A DNA stretch of 64,000 nt from assembly GCA_023251075.1 (NCBI GenBank), contig JAHEZM010000010.1:12784-76783 (forward strand). The letters are read 5' to 3'. Both the position numbers and the translations under genes were made by a program. The stretch comes from Flavobacteriales bacterium. GTDB lineage: Bacteria > Bacteroidota > Bacteroidia > Flavobacteriales_C > GCA-002722245. Within the stretch, counting starts at the first letter, position 1, and each line of letters opens with the position of its first letter. The notes under the pieces are model-generated. The model worked only from the letters and a program-made list of their open reading frames with translations, was not told the origin of the DNA and did not search any database. Shown in pieces: positions 53,381 through 62,109 of this stretch.

Positions 53381-54540
53381 TGGCTCGAATAGTAGTTGGC
53401 ATGTCGGGAGGTGTAGACTCCAGTGTAGCAGCGTATCTTCTCAAAAAAGAAGGTCACGAGGTAATCGGCATGTTCATGAAAAACTGGCATGATGAATCGG
53501 TTACTATCAGCAATGATTGTCCGTGGCTAGAAGACAGCACCGATGCCTTATTAGTAGCCAATAAACTAGGGATTCCTTTTCACACCATAGATTTCAGTAA
53601 GGAGTATTTCGAACGGATTGTAAATTATATGTTTAAGGAATATGAAGCCGGACGAACCCCCAACCCTGATGTACTTTGCAACAGAGAAATCAAATTCGAT
53701 GTTTTTTTTAAAAAAGCATTGGAGTTAAATGCTGATTTTGTAGCGACCGGACATTATTGTCAGCGTGAAGAATATCTGGAAAACGGTACAAAAAAATACA
53801 AACTCATTGCGGGTGCCGACCCTAATAAAGATCAAAGTTATTTCTTATGTCAAATTAGTGAAGAGCAATTATCAAAAGCCCTTTTTCCTATTGGTCATTT
53901 ACTAAAACCAGAAGTAAGGAAAATTGCGGAAGAACAAAACCTCATTACCGCAAATAAAAAAGATTCGCAAGGATTGTGTTTTATCGGTAAAGTAAAATTA
54001 CCCGAATTTTTACAACAAAAACTAAAAGCTAAAAAAGGAAAGGCTTACGAAATACCTGCTGATGCTGCAATATATAAAACAACAGATTTAGAAAATCAAA
54101 GCTCTAATTTCGAATATTCTGAAAAGGATGGAATTTATAAAGGAGAGCATGAGGGAGCGCATTTCTATACTATCGGACAACGAAAAGGTATTGGCATTGG
54201 CGGAAGTCCCCTACCCTTATTTGTTATTAAAACCGACACCCTAAAAAACATTGTGTATTTAGGGCAAGGAGAAAACCATCCTGGTTTATTTCGCAAAGGA
54301 TTAAAAATAAAAACAAACGATATTCATTGGATCAATCCTTCTCATGCCATGCAAGTGGGTGAAGAAAGAAAATACGATGTTCGCATTCGATACCGTCAGG
54401 ATCTAACCCCTGCCTTTTTGATCCTGAAAGAAGGCGGACTCTATCTTAAATTCGATGAAGCACAAAGAGCAGTAGCAGCAGGGCAGTTTGCCGCGTGGTA
54501 TGATGGAAATGTGTTGATGGGTTCGGGGGTGATTGAATAG
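53380..54540 (+). CDS. mnmA: tRNA-specific 2-thiouridylase MnmA
   Basis: MnmA adds sulfur to U34 of Lys, Glu and Gln tRNAs using ATP. The 386-residue protein shows the PP-loop GMSGGVDSSVAAYLL, the catalytic Cys in NPDVLCNREIKFD, the motif GADPNKDQSYFLCQ and the second Cys in KDSQGLCFIGKV, followed by the C-terminal beta domain (FYTIGQRKGIGIGG). An insertion (about residues 225-250, DLENQSSNFEYSEKDGIYKG) is slightly longer than in E. coli. Length is normal for the phylum. It is monocistronic, with a predicted leaderless mRNA. Confidence 0.96.
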   Translation: MARIVVGMSGGVDSSVAAYLLKKEGHEVIGMFMKNWHDESVTISNDCPWLEDSTDALLVANKLGIPFHTIDFSKEYFERIVNYMFKEYEAGRTPNPDVLCNREIKFDVFFKKALELNADFVATGHYCQREEYLENGTKKYKLIAGADPNKDQSYFLCQISEEQLSKALFPIGHLLKPEVRKIAEEQNLITANKKDSQGLCFIGKVKLPEFLQQKLKAKKGKAYEIPADAAIYKTTDLENQSSNFEYSEKDGIYKGEHEGAHFYTIGQRKGIGIGGSPLPLFVIKTDTLKNIVYLGQGENHPGLFRKGLKIKTNDIHWINPSHAMQVGEERKYDVRIRYRQDLTPAFLILKEGGLYLKFDEAQRAVAAGQFAAWYDGNVLMGSGVIE

Positions 54541-54545
54541 AATTT

Positions 54546-55637
54546 CTACTTATTCAACTCCACCTCACACATTACCGGATAATGATCCGATAAATTCCGA
54601 TGAATAGTTTTGTAATTGAAAGACGAAATTTTCTCATCGTGTAAAATATAATCAATACGAAGTAAGGGCAATTTCCCGGCATAAGTTTTTCCGTATCCCG
54701 ATCCACTCTCTACAAAAGCATCTTCTAATTTTTCCGTTAATTCATGATAGGCATAAGAAGATGCCGGATCATTCATATCAGCACATACCATTACTTTATG
54801 CGGAGACATTTTAATTAACTTACTCAAAGTGTCAATTTCTTTTGCCTTCTCTTCGTAAGCTACTTCAAAACGTTTTAACAGGCTTAACGATTGTTCAGTA
54901 GAAGGAACAGAATTACTATCTAAAACCACATCAAAAACCTTTCTTTCGTCATGTGAAAAACGAAAAGAACGCAAATGCACGTTGAATACACGAAGTGTAT
55001 CATTGTTAATTTTAATATCACAATAAGTAGCAAAAGGATAAGCAGGGTCGAAATAATATGTTTTTTTATTTACAATAGGGTAAGTAGAAAAAGTAAGCAA
55101 TCCCCAACGTGTATCATTGTAAAAACTTCCCATTTCATTCCAGTAATAATATTTTTTTTTCTTTGAGTTAGCCAGTTGAGAAATAACATCGAATTTTTTA
55201 GATTCTCTGCTATAAAACTCTTGAAAACAAACAATATCAATAGCTTCATGATCGATCATTTCACAAATACTATCTTTCACTACCGGCCTTTTTTCTATTT
55301 GCTCATAGTAATCAAATAACCTGCAATTAAACGACATCACCCTCACTCCTTTTTTGGACTCTTCACCCGAAAAATCGATTTGAATAGTATGTGAAATGGT
55401 TGGGATACTAACCACTAATAGGGAAGCCGACAATAACACTAAATAACTCTTCGCGAAAATCCAAACGATTACAAAAACAAAATTCACCACCACCATCAAA
55501 GGAAAAAGCAAACCACTGGCAGCTATCACCCATGAATCGGCAGGCGACACACTGGAAGCCGCCAGCGTAAGAACCATAGGAATTGCCGCAATGATATTGA
55601 TGATGAAAAATGTTATTTTAAGAATCAGTTTAAACAT
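54546..55637 (-). CDS. Membrane-anchored endonuclease/exonuclease/phosphatase-family protein
   Basis: The 363-residue protein has three N-terminal membrane helices (about residues 5-90) and an EEP domain from about 98. The catalytic set is visible: MSFNCRLFDYY, IVCFQEFYSR, VFNVHLRSFR, VCADMNDPASS, RIDYILHD and LSDHYPVM. The family includes DNases, sphingomyelinases and phosphoinositide phosphatases; the extracytoplasmic location (inferred from helix topology) argues for a phosphodiesterase acting on lipids or external nucleic acid. Its start overlaps the stop of the rhomboid gene by 1 bp, so it is the last gene of the mutL operon. Confidence 0.85.
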   Translation of the reverse strand: MFKLILKITFFIINIIAAIPMVLTLAASSVSPADSWVIAASGLLFPLMVVVNFVFVIVWIFAKSYLVLLSASLLVVSIPTISHTIQIDFSGEESKKGVRVMSFNCRLFDYYEQIEKRPVVKDSICEMIDHEAIDIVCFQEFYSRESKKFDVISQLANSKKKKYYYWNEMGSFYNDTRWGLLTFSTYPIVNKKTYYFDPAYPFATYCDIKINNDTLRVFNVHLRSFRFSHDERKVFDVVLDSNSVPSTEQSLSLLKRFEVAYEEKAKEIDTLSKLIKMSPHKVMVCADMNDPASSYAYHELTEKLEDAFVESGSGYGKTYAGKLPLLRIDYILHDEKISSFNYKTIHRNLSDHYPVMCEVELNK

Positions 55638-56524
55638 TACATTTTACTTGATTTATGTAAGATATCCTTTTCTTCCTGAGTTAACGAATCATAACCGGAG
55701 CGACTTATTTTATCGAGAATTTCATCTACTTTTTCCTGAAGCCTTTTTTTGGTGTAGTTGTAATCTTCATCCTTCATTTTTCTCACTTTAGAATGAGAAA
55801 TATATAAATCGGATTTGGGTTTGAATATGCCGAAAAATTTATCGAGGAATTTTGTGAATCCCTTGGTAACATCTGTGCCATGAAGGTATTTACGAGCAAA
55901 GAAAAAACCAAAAGCAGCACCAGCTATATGCGCTAAATGACCACCTAAATTTTCTCCGCCAGACCCAATAGAAACCAAATCAAGAAAGAATATTATCAAA
56001 CCAAAATATCTTAATTCAATAGGCAATATGCCAAACAAATGAACTTTTGTTAAAGGAGAATAAGTACATACGGCAATGGTTAAGGCCATCACTGCTGCCG
56101 ATGCCCCTAAGGCGATACTGTTGGTATCCTTAAAAACAGGTAAAAGCAAAACCGAAATAATTAAAAATACACCACCACTCAAACCTCCTAACAAGTAAAC
56201 CGACAATACTTTCTTTTCTCCAAAAAATTGAATGAACATTTGTCCCATAAAATAAAGCATCAACATATTGAACAAGATGTGCCATAAATCAACATGCGTA
56301 AACATATGGGTGATAATCGACCAGGGCTGAAGCATTAACTTCACTAAAGCCGTATTCAGCATAAATGTTTCTTGAATAAAAAGTATTGACTCTATTTGAA
56401 ATAGTCGAGCTATTATTCTTACCAATAACAAAGCTGCAAAAACTGCTGCATTCACATAAATAAGGCGAATCACAATATTGCTCTTTTTAAAATTTGCTTT
56501 TATATCATCAATAATACCGGGCAT
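55637..56524 (-). CDS. Rhomboid-family intramembrane serine protease (second copy)
   Basis: The 295-residue protein has six core helices in residues about 20-200 and a C-terminal cytoplasmic extension with RLQEKVDEILDKISRSGYDS, which is the small helical domain often found after Bacteroidota rhomboids. The nucleophile Ser is in IALGASAAVMA (G-A-S-A instead of the classical GxSG) and the catalytic His in LGGHLAHIAGAAFG. The conserved WHILFNMLMLYFMG segment supplies the H-x-x-x-N motif. Substrates are unknown. It follows the other rhomboid by 3 bp and precedes the EEP gene with a 1-bp overlap. Confidence 0.88.
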   Translation of the reverse strand: MPGIIDDIKANFKKSNIVIRLIYVNAAVFAALLLVRIIARLFQIESILFIQETFMLNTALVKLMLQPWSIITHMFTHVDLWHILFNMLMLYFMGQMFIQFFGEKKVLSVYLLGGLSGGVFLIISVLLLPVFKDTNSIALGASAAVMALTIAVCTYSPLTKVHLFGILPIELRYFGLIIFFLDLVSIGSGGENLGGHLAHIAGAAFGFFFARKYLHGTDVTKGFTKFLDKFFGIFKPKSDLYISHSKVRKMKDEDYNYTKKRLQEKVDEILDKISRSGYDSLTQEEKDILHKSSKM

Positions 56525-56527
56525 AAC

Positions 56528-57211
56528 TTATAAAATTGTTGTCCTTTTCCAATAATAAACAGTAATAAAACCAATTAAAGCCCCCCCTACATGAGCAAAG
56601 TGAGCTACATTATCTCCACTAAAATTAGCAACTCCGCTATATAATTCAAAAACACCATACAACACCACAAAATACTTTGCTTTAATTGGAATGGGTAACA
56701 TAATCATTATCATTTCGGCATTTGGAAAAAGCATACCGAAAGCGGCTAATAAGCCAAAAATACAACCAGAGGCTCCAACCATAGGAACATCAAAATTGCT
56801 AAGCTGAACAATCAACCCCTCTATACCAGAATCTGAATGCCCCACAAATTGATAATGATTTACTCCCAATTGTAGAAATGCAGCACCAAATCCCGAAGCC
56901 AAATAAAGAAACAAGAATTTCTTTGGACCTAATCTTTCTTCTAACGGACTACCAAACATATATAAACCCAACATGTTTGAAAAAATATGCATGATACCCA
57001 ATCCATCACCACCATCAAACAAAGAAGCATGCATAAACATATGCGTAATCAATTGAAACGGACGGAAAGAATCAAATCCAAAATAATGTAAACCCAACTC
57101 CCAATTTAAATCAATAACTTCTTTGTAAATAAGCACATTGGTTATTACAAACATTGTAATATTAATGAGTAACAAATTCTTAGTAATAGGTGGTAAATGA
57201 CGATTAAACAT
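56528..57211 (-). CDS. Rhomboid-family intramembrane serine protease (first copy)
   Basis: The ATG at 57211 (MFNRHLPPITKNLLLINITM) starts 1 nt after the mutL stop and gives 227 residues; the TTG three codons upstream overlaps mutL and is less likely. Six helices; HIFSNMLGLYMFG corresponds to the H-x-x-x-N region, the nucleophile Ser is in VGASGCIFGLLAAFG (classical GxSG) and the His in NVAHFAHVGGALIGF. A loop near residues 110-140 is longer than usual. The tandem arrangement of two rhomboids is common in Bacteroidota; substrate division is unknown. Confidence 0.9.
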   Translation of the reverse strand: MFNRHLPPITKNLLLINITMFVITNVLIYKEVIDLNWELGLHYFGFDSFRPFQLITHMFMHASLFDGGDGLGIMHIFSNMLGLYMFGSPLEERLGPKKFLFLYLASGFGAAFLQLGVNHYQFVGHSDSGIEGLIVQLSNFDVPMVGASGCIFGLLAAFGMLFPNAEMIMIMLPIPIKAKYFVVLYGVFELYSGVANFSGDNVAHFAHVGGALIGFITVYYWKRTTIL

Positions 57212-57212
57212 A

Positions 57213-59000
57213 CTACTCAAATTTATCCATTAATTCATTGCTATCGATATTCCACAAAACGGTATTTCCGTTAGGATCAACGGTTGGTTTTTCACACAAA
57301 AACAATTCGCTCACCAGCATTTGCATTTCTTCGAGAGCTAATTTTTGTCCGGATTTAATCGACGTTTGATTCGCCAACGACTTCGCTAAATTTTCGTGTC
57401 GGTTTAACTTCTCACTCTGATGCATTTTAAATTCTTCCAGTAAGCCTTCTACCAATTCTTTAGGCTGACTATCTTTTATATCTGCTGGTAATCCATTCAC
57501 CACATAAGTACTTTTACCAAACGGAGTAAGATCGAATCCTAAATTTTTGAAATCACCTTCTAAATCTTTCATCAACTCATAATCGGCAGGATTCAATTCT
57601 ATAGATTCGGGAAAAAGAATTTGCTGAGAAACTCCTTTACTATTCAATAATACATCGCTGAAATATTCAAACAAAATTCTTTTGTGTGCACGATGCTGAT
57701 CGATAATTAAAATACCTTCTCCAAAAGAAGAAATAATGTATTTGTTGCGCAATTGATGTACAAAAGTGGCTTCTTCATTTTTTTGCTGAAACATCGTTTC
57801 TGAGTCAGCACTCCTAATCGTTTCAGGCACTTTGTACAATTCTTCCCATTGCTGCTTCACATTCTTATGTTGCACAGGATTCCTTTCCTGAAAAGGATTG
57901 TAAGAAGAATCAACTTTTATTTTAGGAGCCTGAATAATATCACCCACTCTCAAATCGGGAGCATTATCAAACAAAGTTTCTCTTTCAAAATCGAGCGATG
58001 GCGCCACACTATATTTACTTAAAGCCTGCTTAACAGTAGCTTTTATAATCATATACACCGAACGTTCATCTTCAAATTTAATTTCGGTTTTGGTAGGATG
58101 AATATTAATATCAATCGATGAAGGATCAACTTCCAAATGAATGAAATAGGATGGATAAGAATCTCCCGCCAATAACTCTTCATAAGCCGCACTTACTGCA
58201 TGATTCAAGTAATTGCTTTTAATGAACCTACCATTCACAAAAAAAAATTGCTCGCCTCGTGTTTTTTTAGCGAATTCGGGTTTACCAATAAACCCTGAAA
58301 CTTTAACTATAGTATTATTCTCCTCTTCCACCGGCACCAACTTTTGGTTGTATGCCGTTCCCATCACCGCCACAATTCTTTGTCGGAATGTACCTCTCTC
58401 CAAATGATAAATCTCATCATCGTTATTGTAATACGAAAAACCAATTTCAGGATGAATCAAGGCCACCCTTTGAAATTCATCAATGATATGTTTGGTTTCT
58501 ACAGAATCAGATTTTAGAAATTTTCTTCGCGCCGGAACATTGTAAAACAGGTTTTTCACACTCATACTGGTTCCTTCAGCAGTAGCACATGGTTCCTGAT
58601 CGATGAACTGACTTCCTTCCATACGAATATGAACACCGAGTTCCTTATCGTGTAAACGGGTTTTCAAATCTATATGTGCAATAGCGGCAATAGAAGCCAA
58701 AGCTTCTCCTCTAAAACCTTTGGTAAGAATGCAAAAAAGATCTTCGGCCTTATTTATTTTGGAAGTAGCATGACGTTCAAAACTCATTCGCGCATCGGTA
58801 TCACTCATCCCCTTTCCATTATCGATCACCTGAATCAAGGTTTTGCCCGCATCCTTAATAATCATTTGAACTTGTGTTGCGCCACTATCTATTGCATTTT
58901 CGAGTAATTCTTTCACTACCGAAGCCGGCCTCTGCACTACCTCACCCGCCGCTATTTGATTGGCCACTGAATCGGGTAATAATTTTATGATATCTGACAT
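57213..59000 (-). CDS. mutL: DNA mismatch repair protein MutL
   Basis: From ATG 59000 (MSDIIKLLPDSVANQIAAGE) the product has 595 residues. The GHKL ATPase domain has ELLENAIDSGA, DNGKGMSDTDA and TKGFRGEALASI. The C-terminal dimerisation domain begins near 400. The segment DQHRAHKRILFE corresponds to the endonuclease motif DQHA(X)2E(X)4E of MutL proteins, but the Ala is Arg and the first Glu is Lys. The later C-P-H-G-R-P segment is replaced by FLCEKPTVDPNG. It begins a four-gene run with two rhomboids and an EEP gene. The box TATTTTCG ends 4 nt before the ATG. Confidence 0.93.
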   Translation of the reverse strand: MSDIIKLLPDSVANQIAAGEVVQRPASVVKELLENAIDSGATQVQMIIKDAGKTLIQVIDNGKGMSDTDARMSFERHATSKINKAEDLFCILTKGFRGEALASIAAIAHIDLKTRLHDKELGVHIRMEGSQFIDQEPCATAEGTSMSVKNLFYNVPARRKFLKSDSVETKHIIDEFQRVALIHPEIGFSYYNNDDEIYHLERGTFRQRIVAVMGTAYNQKLVPVEEENNTIVKVSGFIGKPEFAKKTRGEQFFFVNGRFIKSNYLNHAVSAAYEELLAGDSYPSYFIHLEVDPSSIDINIHPTKTEIKFEDERSVYMIIKATVKQALSKYSVAPSLDFERETLFDNAPDLRVGDIIQAPKIKVDSSYNPFQERNPVQHKNVKQQWEELYKVPETIRSADSETMFQQKNEEATFVHQLRNKYIISSFGEGILIIDQHRAHKRILFEYFSDVLLNSKGVSQQILFPESIELNPADYELMKDLEGDFKNLGFDLTPFGKSTYVVNGLPADIKDSQPKELVEGLLEEFKMHQSEKLNRHENLAKSLANQTSIKSGQKLALEEMQMLVSELFLCEKPTVDPNGNTVLWNIDSNELMDKFE

Positions 59001-59004
59001 GTAG

Positions 59005-59012
59005 CGAAAATA
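59005..59012 (-). promoter_or_regulatory. -7-like box TATTTTCG with N4 before the mutL ATG
   Basis: On the minus strand TATTTTCG (59012-59005) is followed by 4 nt and ATG 59000. A TTG at 59037-59035 would give a 22-nt spacer. The C at the seventh position departs from TAnnTTTG. Confidence 0.4.
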
Positions 59013-59105
59013 CCAATAAATAGGCAAAAGCAGCCAATTATAAGTCGTTCTGGTTTTGAAAAAATGTTAACAGGTTATTCACTTTTTTGGCAAGTGGCTA
59101 TTCCC

Positions 59106-59113
59106 TATCTTTG
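59106..59113 (+). promoter_or_regulatory. -7 box TATCTTTG seven nt before the mtaB ATG
   Basis: An exact TAnnTTTG match ends 7 nt before ATG 59121, so the leader is at most a few nt. A TTTG at 59086-59089 gives a short 16-nt spacer. Confidence 0.5.
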
Positions 59114-59120
59114 CCCCGCA

Positions 59121-60422
59121 ATGAATCAATACAAAAAAGTAGCTTTTTATACCTTGGGATGTAAACTGAATTTTTCGGAAACATCTACCATTGCCCGTGG
59201 CTTTGAGAAAGGTGGATATGCGAAAGTGGAATTTGATGAACATGCTGATATATATATCATCAACACTTGTTCGGTGACCGATAATGCCGACAAAAAATGC
59301 AAGCAAATTGTTAAGAAAGCCAGAAAACAAAATCCCGATGCTTTTGTTGCTATTATTGGTTGTTATGCCCAGTTAAAACCACAAGAAATTGCAGCAATCG
59401 AGGGGGTAAGCTTGGTTTTAGGTGCCAATGAGAAATTCAATATTCTGGAGCATGTGGAGAATATCGACAAAGAAGTGAATACCAAAATATTTGAGGGAGA
59501 AATTTCTGAGGTAAATATTTTTCATCCTTCCTACTCTTACGGAGATAGAACCAGAACATTTTTAAAAGTACAGGATGGTTGTGACTATTCTTGCGCCTTT
59601 TGTACTATTCCTTTAGCAAGAGGTAAAAGCAGAAGCAACAGCATTGCCGAAACCATGAAAGTAGCTAAAGAGGTTGCTGAAAGCGACGCCAGAGAAATTG
59701 TTTTAACAGGTGTAAATATTGGAGATTTCGGAAGATATAATGGTGAGAGTTTTTTTGGTTTGGTAAAAGAATTAGATCAATTAGAAGGAGTAGATAGAAT
59801 AAGAATTTCATCAATTGAACCCAATTTACTCACTTCTGAAATCATTGATTTTGTATCCACTTCAAAAAGATTTGTACCTCATTTCCATGTTCCCTTACAA
59901 TCGGGATCACCTGAAATATTGAAACAAATGCGTCGCCGCTACAAAAGAGAAGTGTATAGCGATCGCGTAGAAAACATAAAAAAAACAATGCCTCATTGCT
60001 GTATAGGCGTAGATGTAATAGTTGGATTTCCAGGTGAAACAGATGACTTGTTTTTAGAGACTTACAATTTCCTACATGAATTAGATATTTCTTATTTGCA
60101 TGTATTCACCTACAGCGAACGCGATAACACACATGCTATTTCAATGGGCGGAGTGGTAAACGCACAAGACCGAGCAAAGAGAAGTAAAATGCTGCACATT
60201 CTTTCAGATAAAAAAAGAAGAGCTTTTTATGAGCAAAATATCAATACCAAAGCAAAAGTATTATTTGAAACTGAACGCGATGGCGATTTCATGTATGGCT
60301 TTACTGAGAATTATGTGAAAGTAAAAACACCTTACAATGAAGCCTTGGCCAATCAGATTGTTTCGATTCAGCTTACTGAAATTGATAGAGACGGTGTGAT
60401 GAAATGTGAGTTATCAGCGTAA
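59121..60422 (+). CDS. mtaB: tRNA t6A37 methylthiotransferase MtaB
   Basis: This radical-SAM enzyme converts t6A37 to ms2t6A in ANN-decoding tRNAs. ATG 59121 (MNQYKKVAFYTLGCKLNFSE) gives 433 residues and puts the first conserved Cys in the TLGCKLN motif. The other two UPF0004-domain cysteines are in INTCSV and IGCYAQ. The radical-SAM cluster motif is CDYSCAFCTIPLARGKSRSN (CxxxCxxC). The C-terminus carries a TRAM-like domain. The TLGCKLN form and the lack of RimO/MiaB features support MtaB. The box TATCTTTG precludes an upstream start. Confidence 0.93.
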   Translation: MNQYKKVAFYTLGCKLNFSETSTIARGFEKGGYAKVEFDEHADIYIINTCSVTDNADKKCKQIVKKARKQNPDAFVAIIGCYAQLKPQEIAAIEGVSLVLGANEKFNILEHVENIDKEVNTKIFEGEISEVNIFHPSYSYGDRTRTFLKVQDGCDYSCAFCTIPLARGKSRSNSIAETMKVAKEVAESDAREIVLTGVNIGDFGRYNGESFFGLVKELDQLEGVDRIRISSIEPNLLTSEIIDFVSTSKRFVPHFHVPLQSGSPEILKQMRRRYKREVYSDRVENIKKTMPHCCIGVDVIVGFPGETDDLFLETYNFLHELDISYLHVFTYSERDNTHAISMGGVVNAQDRAKRSKMLHILSDKKRRAFYEQNINTKAKVLFETERDGDFMYGFTENYVKVKTPYNEALANQIVSIQLTEIDRDGVMKCELSA

Positions 60423-60434
60423 AGTCGAATTGCT

Positions 60435-61292
60435 TTACTTAATCAATTTCAAAGTCATGTGAATATCCTTTTTCGGGCGATTGTTTGCATCACATTCCAG
60501 AGCGGCAATTTTATCTACTACTTCGAGACCTGAAATCACTTCTCCAAATACGGTATATTGTCCATCTAAATGTGGTGTACCACCAATAGTACTATATATT
60601 CTCTTTTGTTCAGGAGTATAAGTCATGTGCGGTGTTATTGCAAAAACAGAATCAATCGACGGTGTTATTTTATCGGAAAGGATTTTTAAACTATCTGCAT
60701 TTCTGCTCATTTGATTTCGAATAAAGGCAGTTTTAAAAGCACTGTTTTGAGGCTGACTAATTAGATTTCTGAAAATGCCTTGTTTAATTGCCTGGTTGTT
60801 TCTCTGCTCCATCATTGTTAAAACTGAATCGGTATATTTCTCACCTTGTACGATGTAAAACTGACACCCTGATGACGCTCTGGATGGATTAACATTATCC
60901 CCCATACGAGCAGCGGCCAAAGCACCTTTTTTATGAATAAAATTGGCATTAAACTCTGCAGGAATAGTGTACCCTACTTCACCTGTACCCAACATTGCTC
61001 CTGGCGCAGCTGTTTTAGAATTAGGATCTCCACCCTGAATCATAAAGTTGGGAATTACACGATGAAATAAAGTACCATTAATCGTTCCTTCTTTTACCAG
61101 CTTAATAAAATTATCGCGGTGCAATGGAGTTTCATTGTAAAGTATCACTTTAATATCTCCCAAATCAGTATGAATTAAAACTTTGGTTTGTTCAGAATTA
61201 GAAACTGTTTTTCCCTTTTTGAAGGAAACAAAATGAAACGCACAAATCAATAATGTAGCTGAGAATAAAAACACAGCTGAACACTGAATCAT
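60435..61292 (-). CDS. Cyclophilin-type peptidyl-prolyl isomerase
   Basis: From ATG 61292 (MIQCSAVFLFSATLLICAFH) the product has 285 residues with an N-terminal hydrophobic signal or anchor. The cyclophilin fold shows VLIHTDLGDIKVILYNETPL, LFHRVIPNFMIQGGDP and the active-site region SSGCQFYIVQG, with QYTVFGEVISGLEVVDKIA near the end. A helical insertion (about residues 140-215, including QNSAFKTAFIRNQMSRNADS) is longer than in the minimal fold. It folds proteins in the periplasm or at the outer membrane. It follows the Wzz-topology gene by 7 nt. Confidence 0.92.
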   Translation of the reverse strand: MIQCSAVFLFSATLLICAFHFVSFKKGKTVSNSEQTKVLIHTDLGDIKVILYNETPLHRDNFIKLVKEGTINGTLFHRVIPNFMIQGGDPNSKTAAPGAMLGTGEVGYTIPAEFNANFIHKKGALAAARMGDNVNPSRASSGCQFYIVQGEKYTDSVLTMMEQRNNQAIKQGIFRNLISQPQNSAFKTAFIRNQMSRNADSLKILSDKITPSIDSVFAITPHMTYTPEQKRIYSTIGGTPHLDGQYTVFGEVISGLEVVDKIAALECDANNRPKKDIHMTLKLIK

Positions 61293-61299
61293 TTTTTGC

Positions 61300-62109
61300 T
61301 TATTCAACAAAATTAGTTCTATTTAAAAAGTTAAAAAATCTCTTTCTCAAATCAGCAGAAATCAAAATAGTTAAAGCAATGGATAATCCAAAATAAAACA
61401 AAATGCAATAAAGAATAAACATGTCTAAATGCATTTCATCTTTAATCCATTGTCCTGTTTTATCGCTTCCATAAAACAATATCACGTCATAATACATTTT
61501 TCTCTGACGTAACATTTCATCAAATTTAATTTTCAAATCAATTTTTCTCTGATATAGCTCCTCATAATAGCGACTTTGTTTATCTTTTAGAGATTTCATG
61601 ATTGAATCAAGTCGAAATATAGCAGCATCAATATTCACTTTCTCATCAAAATAAACCTGTTCTTTTAAGGTGTATTTTTCATGAATAATTGCGTGCGACT
61701 TAACTAATTGAATAAGTTTTGCCTCAATAAGACCTAGTCCATTTGTATCATTTTTAAAATCAATAAAATAAACAAATTCATACCTAATATCAGCCTCTTC
61801 CACAATATCTGTAACTCTATCTAAACTTATACTTTTTAAATTTTCAACTGCTTTCGGATTTACTTTTAAAAACTTTGCAGCGTTATCTTTTTCATTATTT
61901 AATAAAGCGGAAGTGAGTGGGAAAGTGAAATCATACAAAGAATTAAAATTCAAGTAGGAAGTACACCCATGAAGTTCAACTCTGTACTTGTAAATATTTG
62001 AATTTTGAAAAAACACATACACAGAAACAATAGTAAGAAGTACCGCACCAAGAATATACCATTTACCTCTTTGCAGCCAAATTCTTAAAAAAGAGATGAA
62101 AAATTTCAT
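61300..62109 (-). CDS. Two-helix membrane protein with Wzz-like topology
   Basis: The 269-residue product has membrane helices near residues 17-34 (WYILGAVLLTIVSVYVFF) and 229-250 (FILYCILFYFGLSIALTIL), with a large periplasmic part between, including a long coiled coil (about 145-200). This layout resembles Wzz chain-length regulators, but the usual proline-rich motif near the second helix is missing, so I do not assign the family. It sits between a TPR protein (1-bp overlap) and a cyclophilin in one operon. Function unknown. Confidence 0.6.
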   Translation of the reverse strand: MKFFISFLRIWLQRGKWYILGAVLLTIVSVYVFFQNSNIYKYRVELHGCTSYLNFNSLYDFTFPLTSALLNNEKDNAAKFLKVNPKAVENLKSISLDRVTDIVEEADIRYEFVYFIDFKNDTNGLGLIEAKLIQLVKSHAIIHEKYTLKEQVYFDEKVNIDAAIFRLDSIMKSLKDKQSRYYEELYQRKIDLKIKFDEMLRQRKMYYDVILFYGSDKTGQWIKDEMHLDMFILYCILFYFGLSIALTILISADLRKRFFNFLNRTNFVE

